Positions 16,260 to 24,398 of a stretch of DNA of 64,000 nt are shown here, one piece after another (within the stretch, counting starts at the first letter, position 1; the number at the start of each line of letters is the position of its first letter). The notes under the pieces are model-generated. The model was not told the DNA's origin. It saw only the letters and a list, made by a program, of their open reading frames with translations, and did not search any database. Where the stretch lies: positions 248,001 through 312,000 of the forward strand of contig NZ_JFJY01000002.1 in NCBI RefSeq assembly GCF_002115785.1. The letters run 5' to 3'. Source of the stretch: Thalassospira sp. MCCC 1A03138 (GTDB lineage: Bacteria; Pseudomonadota; Alphaproteobacteria; Rhodospirillales; Thalassospiraceae). Position numbers and translations under genes: made by a program.

Positions 16260-17192
16260 ATGCAAAAGTTTGATATCGTCACGATCCGGTTGTTTGTCGC
16301 CATTGTGCGCGCCGGAAGCATCAATGAAGCCGCCCGGCGCGAACATATCGCGACATCGGCTGTAAGTCGCCGCATCGGCGAACTTGAAGCCATGCTTGGC
16401 GTCAAGCTGCTGCGCCGTTTGCCGCGCGGTGTCGAACCGACGGAAGAAGGTGCGATTTTCGCGCGCTACGGCGAAAAGCTGCTGGGTGATCTTAATCACC
16501 TGTCAAACGAGCTGCGCGATTTCAATACCGGCGAAAAGGGCAAGATCTATCTTGCTGCCGTGACCTCGGCCATTCTCACCGGACTGCCTGCTTTTCTGGC
16601 CGATTTTCAACGTGATTTTCCCGATGTGACCGTCGATGTCCGTGAACTGACATCGCGCGAGTCATCTGATGCGGTGCGCGAAGGCCGTGCCGATCTGGCG
16701 ATCATGGCCGATAACGGCCCCTGTCAGGGACTTTCAAGCCACGTCTTTTGCGACGACCCGATCTGGGTCGTGACCCCCAAGGGCCATCCGCTCATCCCCG
16801 ATCCATCCAATCCGGCCCCGGTTACCTTTGCCGAAGCCGCAAAATACGACATCATTTCCCTGCATGAAGGCGGTGTGATTGATGATCTGATCAGCGACGC
16901 GGCAGGAAAACTGCATCACGATATGCATCCGCATATCAAGGTCATGCGTTTTGGATCCTTGCGCCAGATGATCGCCGCCGGACTTGGCATCGGCTTCCTG
17001 CGGCAAAGCTCGGTTGCCGGTTACATTGATCACATGAATATTTCCGGCGCACCGATTGCCGATAACTGGGCCAAACGCCAGTTGCTAATCGTGCATGACG
17101 GCGAAGATACCCTGACCAGTTCGGCAAAAATATTCCGCGATTATCTGCTTAAAAAGGCATCCGAAACCAAGGTCAAACCGGGTCTTGGCTGA
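16260..17192 (+). CDS. LysR-family transcriptional regulator
   Basis: A 310-residue LysR regulator. The N-terminal winged helix (residues 5-65) has the usual pattern FVAIVRAGSINEAARREHI and TSAVSRRIGELEAMLGVKLL. The effector domain (about 90-295) includes the typical AVREGRADLAIMADNGP and the C-terminal MIAAGLGIGFLRQSS. The start ATG has no strong ribosome site. Neither neighbour is divergent from it, so its target is unclear. It ends tail-to-tail with the chelatase gene, 15 bp apart. Confidence 0.92.
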   Translation: MQKFDIVTIRLFVAIVRAGSINEAARREHIATSAVSRRIGELEAMLGVKLLRRLPRGVEPTEEGAIFARYGEKLLGDLNHLSNELRDFNTGEKGKIYLAAVTSAILTGLPAFLADFQRDFPDVTVDVRELTSRESSDAVREGRADLAIMADNGPCQGLSSHVFCDDPIWVVTPKGHPLIPDPSNPAPVTFAEAAKYDIISLHEGGVIDDLISDAAGKLHHDMHPHIKVMRFGSLRQMIAAGLGIGFLRQSSVAGYIDHMNISGAPIADNWAKRQLLIVHDGEDTLTSSAKIFRDYLLKKASETKVKPGLG

Positions 17193-17207
17193 ACGGGTCG
17201 CGTGACC

Positions 17208-18014
17208 TTAAATCAGGCCTGCGCCGTTCTCGACCCGGCTTTTGGCAATCGGGCGATGCAGCCCCTTTGATCGATCAGGCCTATGGCGCACAAACCTTGC
17301 TGCCTCTGCCAAAATCAGATCAGGCAATTCCGCCCATTCGCCAATCGGAGCGAGTATTTCAATCGTCTCGCCCGGTTGTGCAGCAATCATTTCCGGTAAA
17401 TCCGTGCAGGCATGCATGCCACCGCCTGCGAGCATCGGCACAATCAGCGCATGCTTGCGCGACCCGATTGTTCGCCAGTCCCGCAGTGACGGATCGCCTT
17501 CGATATTGCCAATGCAAATCTCGCTTCCGGCGCAGACGCTGCAAAGTTCTTTGGCAAATCTGACGGTTTCCGGCAGTGGCTCGGTCAGGGTTTTCAGACC
17601 ATGCGGCACCAGAAATACCGATGTTTCCGATCCATCCCAGCCGCGCCGCAACAGGGCGGCCTGAACATGGCGGGCAACCATGGCCGTAAAACCCGGCAGG
17701 TTGATTGCAGGCGGCAGGATAACCGCACGATCAAGTCCGGCATCGCGCAAATTGCGCGGCAGTTCCTCAAAAACCAGATATCCTTCGCTGAAAAACAACG
17801 GAAAGACGATCAGATCGTCTGCCTCGTGATCGCGCTTCAGCTTTGCCAGTTGATCAGGAACCGACGGTGTACTGCGCATATAGCCATGGCGTACCGGCCC
17901 TGCCCAATGATCACGCACGGCATCCGCCAGCGCCACCGCAGGATCGCCGCCATTGCCGCTGTTACCATGTGACACCATCATCAGGGTCGGCATGCCAAAA
18001 CTCGTCATATCCAT
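17208..18014 (-). CDS. CbiX/SirB-like chelatase family protein
   Basis: A protein of about 268 residues made of two CbiX-like halves, the fold of sirohydrochlorin cobalto/ferrochelatases. The first half has LMMVSHGNSG near residue 12 and VFPLFFSEGYLVFEELP near 75. The second has VFLVPHGLKTLTE near 135 and IVPMLAGGGMHACTDLPEM near 190. The metal-binding His pair expected of an active chelatase is intact in the second half (PHG and GMH), while the first half lacks the second His. A role in sirohaem or cobalamin-type metal insertion is possible, but no cofactor genes adjoin. The longer frame would use a TTG at 18035; ATG 18014 is chosen. Confidence 0.78.
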   Translation of the reverse strand: MDMTSFGMPTLMMVSHGNSGNGGDPAVALADAVRDHWAGPVRHGYMRSTPSVPDQLAKLKRDHEADDLIVFPLFFSEGYLVFEELPRNLRDAGLDRAVILPPAINLPGFTAMVARHVQAALLRRGWDGSETSVFLVPHGLKTLTEPLPETVRFAKELCSVCAGSEICIGNIEGDPSLRDWRTIGSRKHALIVPMLAGGGMHACTDLPEMIAAQPGETIEILAPIGEWAELPDLILAEAARFVRHRPDRSKGLHRPIAKSRVENGAGLI

Positions 18015-18087
18015 GTACCACCAGGGCCTGATCAAAACCTAATATCTGGTACGTGGACTGCAAGGGTTCGGATTTCCCGCCCCTTCT

Positions 18088-18999
18088 TTATTGCACCAGA
18101 TCCCAGTGGGGCTGACCGCCAAAACGGTCATAAATAAAATCGACCAAAAGCCGGATACGTGCCGATAATTGTCGGCTGGGCGGATAAAGCAGATACAGAA
18201 ACAGTTCCGGCGGGCTGTAATCACACAAAACACTGACCAGATTGCCACTTTGCAAATCCGGCCCGGCAATGAAGGTTGGCAATAATGCCAGACCCAGATC
18301 GGCAAGTGCTGCATCGCGCAGAACTTCGGCATTGTTGCAGCAGAAAACGCCATTCACCTGCACGGAAACCGGCCCGTCCGGACCGTTCATCTTCCAGCTC
18401 GAACCGGCTGGCAGGCTGCCGTAATGCAGGCATGGCAAAGTCGCAAGATCACGCGGAGATTCCGGTTCGCCATGCTTTCGGATGAAGTCCGGTGAAGCAC
18501 ACAAAACCCGGTTCATCGGAATGATTTCATGATCAATCAGTGCCAGTGTTTCACTGGGCTGACTGATCCGCACAGTCATGTCATACCCGTCCGCGACCGG
18601 GTCGATAAAACGGTCCGATAGGGCAAGTTCGACCCGGATGTCAGGATATTGCCGGGCAAAATCAACCAGTGCAGGCCCCAGATGCAGCGTGCCAAATGAC
18701 ATCGGCGCATTGATGCGCATATCACCCGATGGCGTTTCGCGGTTTTCGCGAATGGCTTCTTCTGCTTCATGCAAATCGGCAAGCACGGCTTTGGCCCGGT
18801 CATAAAAAGCCCGGCCGCTTGGCGTGACGGCAACCTGACGCGTCGTGCGGTTCAGAAGCTGCACCCCCAAATCTTCCTCAAGCGCAATGACCGCCCGGTT
18901 AACCTGGGACCGTGATTGACCAATCGCACGTGCCGCCGCAGCAAAACTGCCTTCATCGACAACTTTTACAAAGGTTTGCAAGCTTCCAAGCTTGTCCAT
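18088..18999 (-). CDS. LysR-family regulator, divergent from pirin-doxX
   Basis: A 303-residue LysR protein. The DNA-binding domain (residues 1-60) reads FVKVVDEGSFAAAARAIGQS and SQVNRAVIALEEDLGVQLLN. The effector domain contains VRISQPSETLALIDHEI, and the C-terminal region has the LLYPPSRQLSARIRLLVDFI stretch typical of the DhcR/AaeR-like group. It is divergent from the pirin gene with a 138-bp gap, the classical LysR arrangement, so it probably controls the pirin and DoxX genes. E. coli yhaJ-yhaK is a comparable LysR/pirin neighbourhood. Confidence 0.92.
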   Translation of the reverse strand: MDKLGSLQTFVKVVDEGSFAAAARAIGQSRSQVNRAVIALEEDLGVQLLNRTTRQVAVTPSGRAFYDRAKAVLADLHEAEEAIRENRETPSGDMRINAPMSFGTLHLGPALVDFARQYPDIRVELALSDRFIDPVADGYDMTVRISQPSETLALIDHEIIPMNRVLCASPDFIRKHGEPESPRDLATLPCLHYGSLPAGSSWKMNGPDGPVSVQVNGVFCCNNAEVLRDAALADLGLALLPTFIAGPDLQSGNLVSVLCDYSPPELFLYLLYPPSRQLSARIRLLVDFIYDRFGGQPHWDLVQ

Positions 19000-19137
19000 C
19001 CAAGGGCTCCGCTATGCCTATATCTGTTCTATTGTCGCTGATTATGCGACAGTATGCACATTATTACGATAATTGTCACTTTTTGCGAAAAGCGTATTCT
19101 GGCTCCAACAAACGACACCCCAGCGATGGAGACCAAC

Positions 19138-19839
19138 ATGATTACCAAGATCAAATCCGCAGACCGTGGCCGCGCCCAGTTTGGCTGGCTTGACTCCCAT
19201 CACACTTTTTCCTTCGGTCACTATTACGATCCGAAACGGATGGGTTGGGGCCCGCTGCGTGTGATTAACGAAGACCGGGTTATCCCCGGTGCCGGTTTTG
19301 ACACTCACGGCCACAAGGATATGGAAATCATTTCCTATGTGCTTGATGGCGCGCTTGAACACAAAGACAGCCTTGGCACCGGTTCCGTTATCCGCCCGGG
19401 CCGCCTGCAGCGCATGACGGCCGGAACGGGTATCCGTCATTCGGAATACAACCATTCGAAAGAAAACCCGGTGCACTTCCTGCAGATTTGGGTCATTCCA
19501 GAAGCAGCGAACCTCGAACCGGGTTACGAGGAAAAGGAAATCGCACGTTCCGATACGGGTTCGGGCCTGTCACTGATCGGCAGCCGCACCGGCCGGGATG
19601 GATCGATCACCATTCATCAGGATGTTGATCTTTACGTTGCCCATCTCGGTGAAGGTGAAACAGCATCCCATAAAATCGAACCGGGCCGGATTGCCTGGGT
19701 TCAGGTAGCGCGCGGCATGCTGAGCGTGAATGGCGAAACCCTGAAGGCCGGCGATGGTGCCGCCATCCGGGACGAAGACGAACTGATTTTCAGCGACGCA
19801 ACCGAAGCCGAAGCTCTTGTTTTTGACATGGTCGCCTGA
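19138..19839 (+). CDS. Pirin family protein (YhaK-like)
   Basis: A 233-residue bicupin of the pirin family. The N-terminal cupin holds the metal ligands: two His in DTHGHKDMEIISY (about residue 58), then GTGIRHSEYNHSKENPVHFL (about 100) with further His and Glu. The second cupin is shorter (WVQVARGMLSVNGETL). YhaK-type pirins respond to reactive oxygen species, and some have quercetinase activity. I set the start at 19138 because GGAG lies 6 bp before it; ATG 19126 and the frame's earlier start at 19054 lack such a site. DoxX follows 38 bp downstream. Confidence 0.9.
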   Translation: MITKIKSADRGRAQFGWLDSHHTFSFGHYYDPKRMGWGPLRVINEDRVIPGAGFDTHGHKDMEIISYVLDGALEHKDSLGTGSVIRPGRLQRMTAGTGIRHSEYNHSKENPVHFLQIWVIPEAANLEPGYEEKEIARSDTGSGLSLIGSRTGRDGSITIHQDVDLYVAHLGEGETASHKIEPGRIAWVQVARGMLSVNGETLKAGDGAAIRDEDELIFSDATEAEALVFDMVA

Positions 19840-19877
19840 ACCGGTTTCCCGGTCCGACTTTTCGATGGAGAATGAAT

Positions 19878-20348
19878 ATGTCATCTCTTGCAAACACCAA
19901 ACCGCGTACGATCATCCCGGCCCTTGGCAATCTTTGGGCGGCACTCGAACCCCTGTCACCCGTGATCGTTCGCGTCACCACCGGCCTTCTTCTGATGCCG
20001 CACGGTGCCCAGAAACTGTTTGGTGCCTTTGGCGGCTATGGCCTTGAAGGTACCGCTGGCTGGCTTGAAAGCATCGGCTTTGCACCGGGTCTGCTTTTTG
20101 CACTGCTGATCGGGCTTCTGGAATTCGTGGGTGGTCTGATGCTGACCATCGGTCTGCTGACCCGCCCGGTGGCTGCCGCTGTGATTGCCTTCATGGCGGT
20201 TGCCATTACCATTCACCTGCCAAACGGTTATGCGTGGAACAATGCCGGGTTTGAAATGCCACTTTTCTGGGGCCTGATGGCGCTTTCGATCCTGATCCGT
20301 GGCGGCGGCAAATACTCGGTAGATCGCAAGATCGGTGTCGAATTCTGA
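19878..20348 (+). CDS. DoxX family membrane protein
   Basis: A protein of about 156 residues with four membrane helices, DoxX family (YphA/YqjF-like). Motifs are RVTTGLLLMPHGAQKLFGAFGG (first helix and loop; the string is split by the helix end near MPHG) and LLFALLIGLLEFVGGLMLTIG. E. coli YqjF and mycobacterial DoxX are linked to redox or thiol stress. ATG 19878 is favoured because GGAG is 7 bp upstream, whereas ATG 19872 is almost on top of it. It is probably co-transcribed with the pirin gene and ends at a strong terminator. Confidence 0.88.
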   Translation: MSSLANTKPRTIIPALGNLWAALEPLSPVIVRVTTGLLLMPHGAQKLFGAFGGYGLEGTAGWLESIGFAPGLLFALLIGLLEFVGGLMLTIGLLTRPVAAAVIAFMAVAITIHLPNGYAWNNAGFEMPLFWGLMALSILIRGGGKYSVDRKIGVEF

Positions 20349-20399
20349 TCCTGCTCGCCCTAACGCGACGATCTTTCCTCTTCCCTGAACAACGACTTC

Positions 20400-20430
20400 G
20401 GGCTGCCTTTACTGGCAGCCCTTTTTTATT
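20400..20430 (+). terminator. Intrinsic terminator after doxX
   Basis: An 8-bp stem GGGCTGCC / GGCAGCCC with a 6-nt loop, followed by TTTTTTATT. It lies 52 bp after the DoxX stop and cleanly closes the pirin-doxX unit. Confidence 0.9.
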
Positions 20431-20558
20431 TCCCCTCCCTATATAGGGATATGTGCCCCTTACCAACCGGCGTAAAATCCACACATAAAAGACTACCAGC
20501 TGAACCAACATTTTGATCAACCGGTCTTCAGGACACCATTACGGTTAGAGTTTAAGAA

Positions 20559-21029
20559 ATGAACGCGATAAAATCCAACAGCCACAATGATATTGCCATT
20601 GCCGATGGCTTGCGTCGCTGTAAGGGTGACAATGCTTTTGGCAAACCGAACGCCCAGAAAAAGTTCCTGATTGTGGACGACAGTATTGAAGTCCGCTTCT
20701 CGATACGTAGGGTTCTGCGCAGCGGCGGCGCACAATCCGTCGATGTCGCAGAAAACGGTGAGGCCGCACTTCAGATGATGGCGCAACTATCCCGAAAACA
20801 GCAAAGCTATGACGTCATACTAATTGATTACATGATGCCCGGCATGTCGGGGATCGAAACGCTCTATGAGATCAAGCGCAGACAAATCAAACATGCCGAG
20901 GGTACCCGCATGATCATGCTGACCGGCTTTTTTGATCCGGATATGAGTAAAGAAGCCGTATCGGTCGGAGCGGCATTTGTATTGTCAAAGCCCTGCGATG
21001 CTGCCAGCCTGATGGCTGCAATTGCCTGA
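20559..21029 (+). CDS. Single-domain response regulator
   Basis: A 156-residue protein: a 35-residue leader, then one receiver domain. The acidic pair is in FLIVDDSIEVR (about residues 37-47), the phospho-acceptor is Asp90 in VILIDYMMPGMSG, the Thr is in IMLTGFFDP and the Lys in VLSKPCDAA. It has no output domain, so it acts as a phosphate relay or CheY-like switch. It precedes the receiver-HDOD gene by 22 bp, with its own ribosome site, so the two form an operon. Nearby are a membrane histidine kinase (22322-23842) and two further receiver proteins. Confidence 0.9.
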   Translation: MNAIKSNSHNDIAIADGLRRCKGDNAFGKPNAQKKFLIVDDSIEVRFSIRRVLRSGGAQSVDVAENGEAALQMMAQLSRKQQSYDVILIDYMMPGMSGIETLYEIKRRQIKHAEGTRMIMLTGFFDPDMSKEAVSVGAAFVLSKPCDAASLMAAIA

Positions 21030-21051
21030 ACCCTTCCACGAAGGAGCCGGG

Positions 21052-22266
21052 ATGCCAGAAAGCGCTTCAATCATTTTCGTCGATGATGATCCCCATGTCC
21101 TCAGCGGATTACGCCGCCGTATCGTGTCCAAACGCCCCAATTGGAAACTGCGGTTTTGTACAAGCGGCGCAGAAGCACTCGTAAGTCTGGATCAGCATAG
21201 TGCAGATGTCATTGTTTCAGACATGCGCATGCCCGAGATGGACGGTGCAGAATTGCTTCGGTCTGTTGCCCGGAAATATCCGGATACCGCACGCATCCTG
21301 CTTTCCGGCTACGCCGATGAACAGGCGATCCAGACCGGTCTTGCGGCAACCCATCATTTCCTGATGAAGCCCTGCAGTGATCAGGACGTTATTCATGCCA
21401 TCGAACGTGGCCTGATACTGCGCAATTATCTGCGAGACCCCCAGCTGATCAATATTCTGTACCGCATGCCTGCTGAACTTGTCTGGCCCCCGGTGTTTCA
21501 CCGGCTTCATACAATTCTGCAATATAAGGGACCACACAGTCAGAACGAACTACAGGAATTCTCCTTTGAAAATCCTGGTTTTATTATGCTGGTATGCGAA
21601 ATGGCGCGGCGCGAAAAGCTGATCCTGCCAACGGAGGGTCCGGATCTCGTTACCCTGATTGACCTGTTCGGCCTTGAAACCATCAAGGCACTATGTGTCA
21701 TTTGGACCTTGCATGGACAGCAAACCAGATTTGATCCTGACGATATCGACCAGCCAATAGATCGCTGTCTTATTCTGGGCAATATGGCGGCCGGGATCGC
21801 AAGACTTGAAGGCATGCCCTCAGAAACAATTGATCTGGTTCGGGCAGCAGCATTGCTGTGTCATATCGGTCTGAATGTGATGGAGCATGTAATACCCGAT
21901 CAGGTTGCTTTAAGCCGCAAGCAGGCCGACGACGATCAATGCGATATCATTTCCACTGAGATCGGCGAGATTGGAGTGTCTCATCCTGCCGTATCGGCAT
22001 GCTTGGCCGCTCTCTGGGGTTTCAAACACGAAATTATCGAAAACATTGCTTTTCATCATCGCCCCGAAGCTGCGCCAACCCGCGACTCTCTGTCTCTTTT
22101 AGTCGTTTATGCAGCCCAGCATTTTGCCCGCAAGTTTGGCAATGACCGTCATATCCGGGCGGCAAAATATGATCACGCTTCGGGTTTCATCGCCCATTGT
22201 GATGCCCAGCAAAAATGGGCGAATTGGGAACGTCATTGTGCCCCACTTGGCGATAACCAAGCCTGA
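21052..22266 (+). CDS. Response regulator with HDOD output domain
   Basis: A 404-residue protein. Residues 1-125 form a receiver (IIFVDDDPHVLSG; phospho-acceptor Asp57 in VIVSDMRMPEMDG; LLSGYAD; LMKPCSD). Residues about 145-340 match an HDOD domain, a non-catalytic relative of HD hydrolases, with AELVWPPVFHRLHTIL at its start and an HIGLNV stretch near 290. HDOD proteins act in signalling hubs, often beside c-di-GMP proteins. The start is set at 21052, where AAGGAG is 5 bp upstream, instead of the in-frame codon at 21022. It faces the kinase gene tail-to-tail. Confidence 0.85.
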   Translation: MPESASIIFVDDDPHVLSGLRRRIVSKRPNWKLRFCTSGAEALVSLDQHSADVIVSDMRMPEMDGAELLRSVARKYPDTARILLSGYADEQAIQTGLAATHHFLMKPCSDQDVIHAIERGLILRNYLRDPQLINILYRMPAELVWPPVFHRLHTILQYKGPHSQNELQEFSFENPGFIMLVCEMARREKLILPTEGPDLVTLIDLFGLETIKALCVIWTLHGQQTRFDPDDIDQPIDRCLILGNMAAGIARLEGMPSETIDLVRAAALLCHIGLNVMEHVIPDQVALSRKQADDDQCDIISTEIGEIGVSHPAVSACLAALWGFKHEIIENIAFHHRPEAAPTRDSLSLLVVYAAQHFARKFGNDRHIRAAKYDHASGFIAHCDAQQKWANWERHCAPLGDNQA

Positions 22267-22321
22267 CCAATCACCGTACATCCTAGGCATCCCGGTCAAA
22301 CAATACAGACGACCATAAACA

Positions 22322-23842
22322 TCACGGCCGGGTGTCATAAAATTCATCGGTCGCAGTGTAATTCAACGCACTTTCATCATCAGTTGATCGAACACCAGGT
22401 TTCGGAATTCGAATAACGAATTCCGCCCCTTCGCCGTCCGGTGCGGAGAGGGTCAGGTCACCGTTAAAATCGTCCTGAATCAATTTCCGACATATCGGCA
22501 AACCCTGCCCCGTCCCAACGCCCCGTTCCTTCGTCGTGAAGAAATAATCGAAAATTCGATCTCGTAAATCCTCGGGAACACCACCGCCATTATCGCGTAA
22601 TCGGATGAAAACATTCTCAGCGTCCGACGTGACATCAAGTTTGATTTTACCGGAGCGTTGACCCGATTCCCGTATCGCCTGCGAAGCATTGACGATCAGG
22701 TTGATCAGGGCCTGTGACAAATGATTCCGTCGTCCTTCAACTTCGGTAACGTCCGTGTCATAGCTTTGTTCAAGCTCGGCAACATGTTTGACCTGATTAC
22801 GTGTCAAAGTTATCGCTGTTTCAATTTCCTCGGCGATGGAAATCCGTTCCACGGAGTCCGTTGCAGGATGGGCAAATTTTCGGATGCCACGAACAATTTC
22901 CGCTATCCGATCAAGCCCCTGAATACTCTCGCGGATCGCAAGTGGTATTTCTTCGGCCATAAAATCGATCCGTTCCGGCGCCAGTTCGAGACGGGCAGCC
23001 CCATCCCCCCCATCCTTGCGAATGGCATGAACGAGATCGTCAAAGCTGTCAGAAAGGAATTCAAGATTGTTCTGAATGTATTGGGCAGGCGTATTGATTT
23101 CATGCGCAACCCCGCCCGCCAAAGTCCCCAAAGCATGCATTTTTGCGTAATCTGCCGCTTCTTCGATGACTTCCTGTTCCTGCCGGGCACGCCTTGCATC
23201 AATATCAGCAGCAAAAGCACGCTGACGGTGGCGAATAACAAATATCGCCAGGCCGATCATCACGATCATCCCGGAAAAGAATAGGTAGGAAAGAATTTCT
23301 ATGTCCGACTTTACGCTTGCGATGTTACTTGCATTGTAGACCGACACAAAATTTGTTGTCCGTACCACCGCCTGCTGCAGGGGATCGTCGATCGACTCTA
23401 GTTCTTCGTGGATGAATTCCAACAATGCTGTCGAATTCGATACGCTTTCGATCCGGTCATCAATGCGGGCAATCTTTTGATCAAGCGTTTCTAGCAGACC
23501 TGCAACTTCCGGGATTTGCGCCAGAACCTGAAACCCTTCGCCCTGCTTGACCAGCAGGGTTCTGCTAACAAAGATTTCGTATTCCAGTAAAACCTTTTCA
23601 AGCTCCTCCCTGTCAACAACGCCATCGGAACGGGCATACTCGATATATCGTTCAATTTCGAGGAACTGCCGCTGAATCTGGAAAACTGCCCATGCAAAAT
23701 TTTCGCGATAGGCAAATTTCTCATCTTCGAGCTTTCTTACGATTGCGATCGAGAAAACCCCATAAAGAACAACGAACAGAGCCAAAATTGAAAAAATGGC
23801 CCTGTTCGATATTTTTGACAGAAAATTTCTAGTTTTGCCCAT
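22322..23842 (-). CDS. Membrane sensor histidine kinase
   Basis: A 506-residue kinase. Membrane helices lie at about 15-35 and 183-203, with a helical periplasmic domain of about 145 residues between them. A cytoplasmic coiled linker (about 204-232) leads to the HisKA-type site LGTLAGGVAHEINTPAQYI with His247. The ATPase domain shows the N box (LINLIVNASQAI), DNGGGVPEDLRDRIFDYFFT and GTGQGLPICRKL. There is no receiver domain. The start is ATG 23842. The gene overlaps that of a small exported SUOX-fold protein by 14 bp, so the two are translationally coupled and that protein is a likely sensory partner. Target receivers are probably those encoded on both sides. Confidence 0.92.
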   Translation of the reverse strand: MGKTRNFLSKISNRAIFSILALFVVLYGVFSIAIVRKLEDEKFAYRENFAWAVFQIQRQFLEIERYIEYARSDGVVDREELEKVLLEYEIFVSRTLLVKQGEGFQVLAQIPEVAGLLETLDQKIARIDDRIESVSNSTALLEFIHEELESIDDPLQQAVVRTTNFVSVYNASNIASVKSDIEILSYLFFSGMIVMIGLAIFVIRHRQRAFAADIDARRARQEQEVIEEAADYAKMHALGTLAGGVAHEINTPAQYIQNNLEFLSDSFDDLVHAIRKDGGDGAARLELAPERIDFMAEEIPLAIRESIQGLDRIAEIVRGIRKFAHPATDSVERISIAEEIETAITLTRNQVKHVAELEQSYDTDVTEVEGRRNHLSQALINLIVNASQAIRESGQRSGKIKLDVTSDAENVFIRLRDNGGGVPEDLRDRIFDYFFTTKERGVGTGQGLPICRKLIQDDFNGDLTLSAPDGEGAEFVIRIPKPGVRSTDDESALNYTATDEFYDTRP

Positions 23843-24311
23843 CAATCGACTTCACCTGCCAGACGGAATAAGACCAATAGGTATCAGTCTGGAAACGGGT
23901 ATCGCTGTCATATGGGAACACAACCCAAAACGGCCCTTTGTCTCGCACCGACATTTCCGCATCATTCAGTCGATAAACCAGGATGGCATTGTCACGACGC
24001 AGGACACCAGCCGGAACCATAACGCTATAATCATTTAGCGCAGAAACGCGGACTGTATCGGCGGTGATGCCATAGGTATCGAACAGAACGTCGAAATCGA
24101 CACCCTGAAACTTCTGAACACCATCCGTCCATGGGGTCGAAGTGTAGAACTCGGTGCTAGGCAGCTTGGTCAACTCCTCAAACGAGACAGTAACCGTTTC
24201 GCCGCCCGTGTTTGAGAGCATGAGCTTTCCCGCTGCTCGGGCGTTTTCCGTTGAGAGAAAACCGATGACACACAAAGCCATCGTATATTTAATGATCGTT
24301 TTCATCATCAT
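23829..24311 (-). CDS. Exported small protein with SUOX-like (oxidoreductase molybdopterin-binding) fold
   Basis: A 160-residue protein with a Sec signal (about residues 1-27, ending ENARA). The mature part resembles the sulfite-oxidase-type molybdopterin-binding fold: VSFEELTKLPSTEFYTSTPW near residue 43, TDGVQKFQGVDFDVLFDTYG near 62, and the closing SYSVWQVKSIDG. The mature chain has no cysteine, so the Mo-ligating Cys of true enzymes is missing and catalysis is unlikely. It overlaps the kinase gene by 14 bp. I infer a periplasmic binding module that talks to the kinase. A good ribosome site (GGAG, 8 bp away) precedes the first of three tandem ATGs. Confidence 0.75.
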   Translation of the reverse strand: MMMKTIIKYTMALCVIGFLSTENARAAGKLMLSNTGGETVTVSFEELTKLPSTEFYTSTPWTDGVQKFQGVDFDVLFDTYGITADTVRVSALNDYSVMVPAGVLRRDNAILVYRLNDAEMSVRDKGPFWVVFPYDSDTRFQTDTYWSYSVWQVKSIDGQN

Positions 24312-24398
24312 AGTTATACTCCGAAACTGATTTACACATTGGTCACGCCAAAGGGTTACAACAATATCTGGACCGGAAAAAATGGCTGTATGGCCGGT

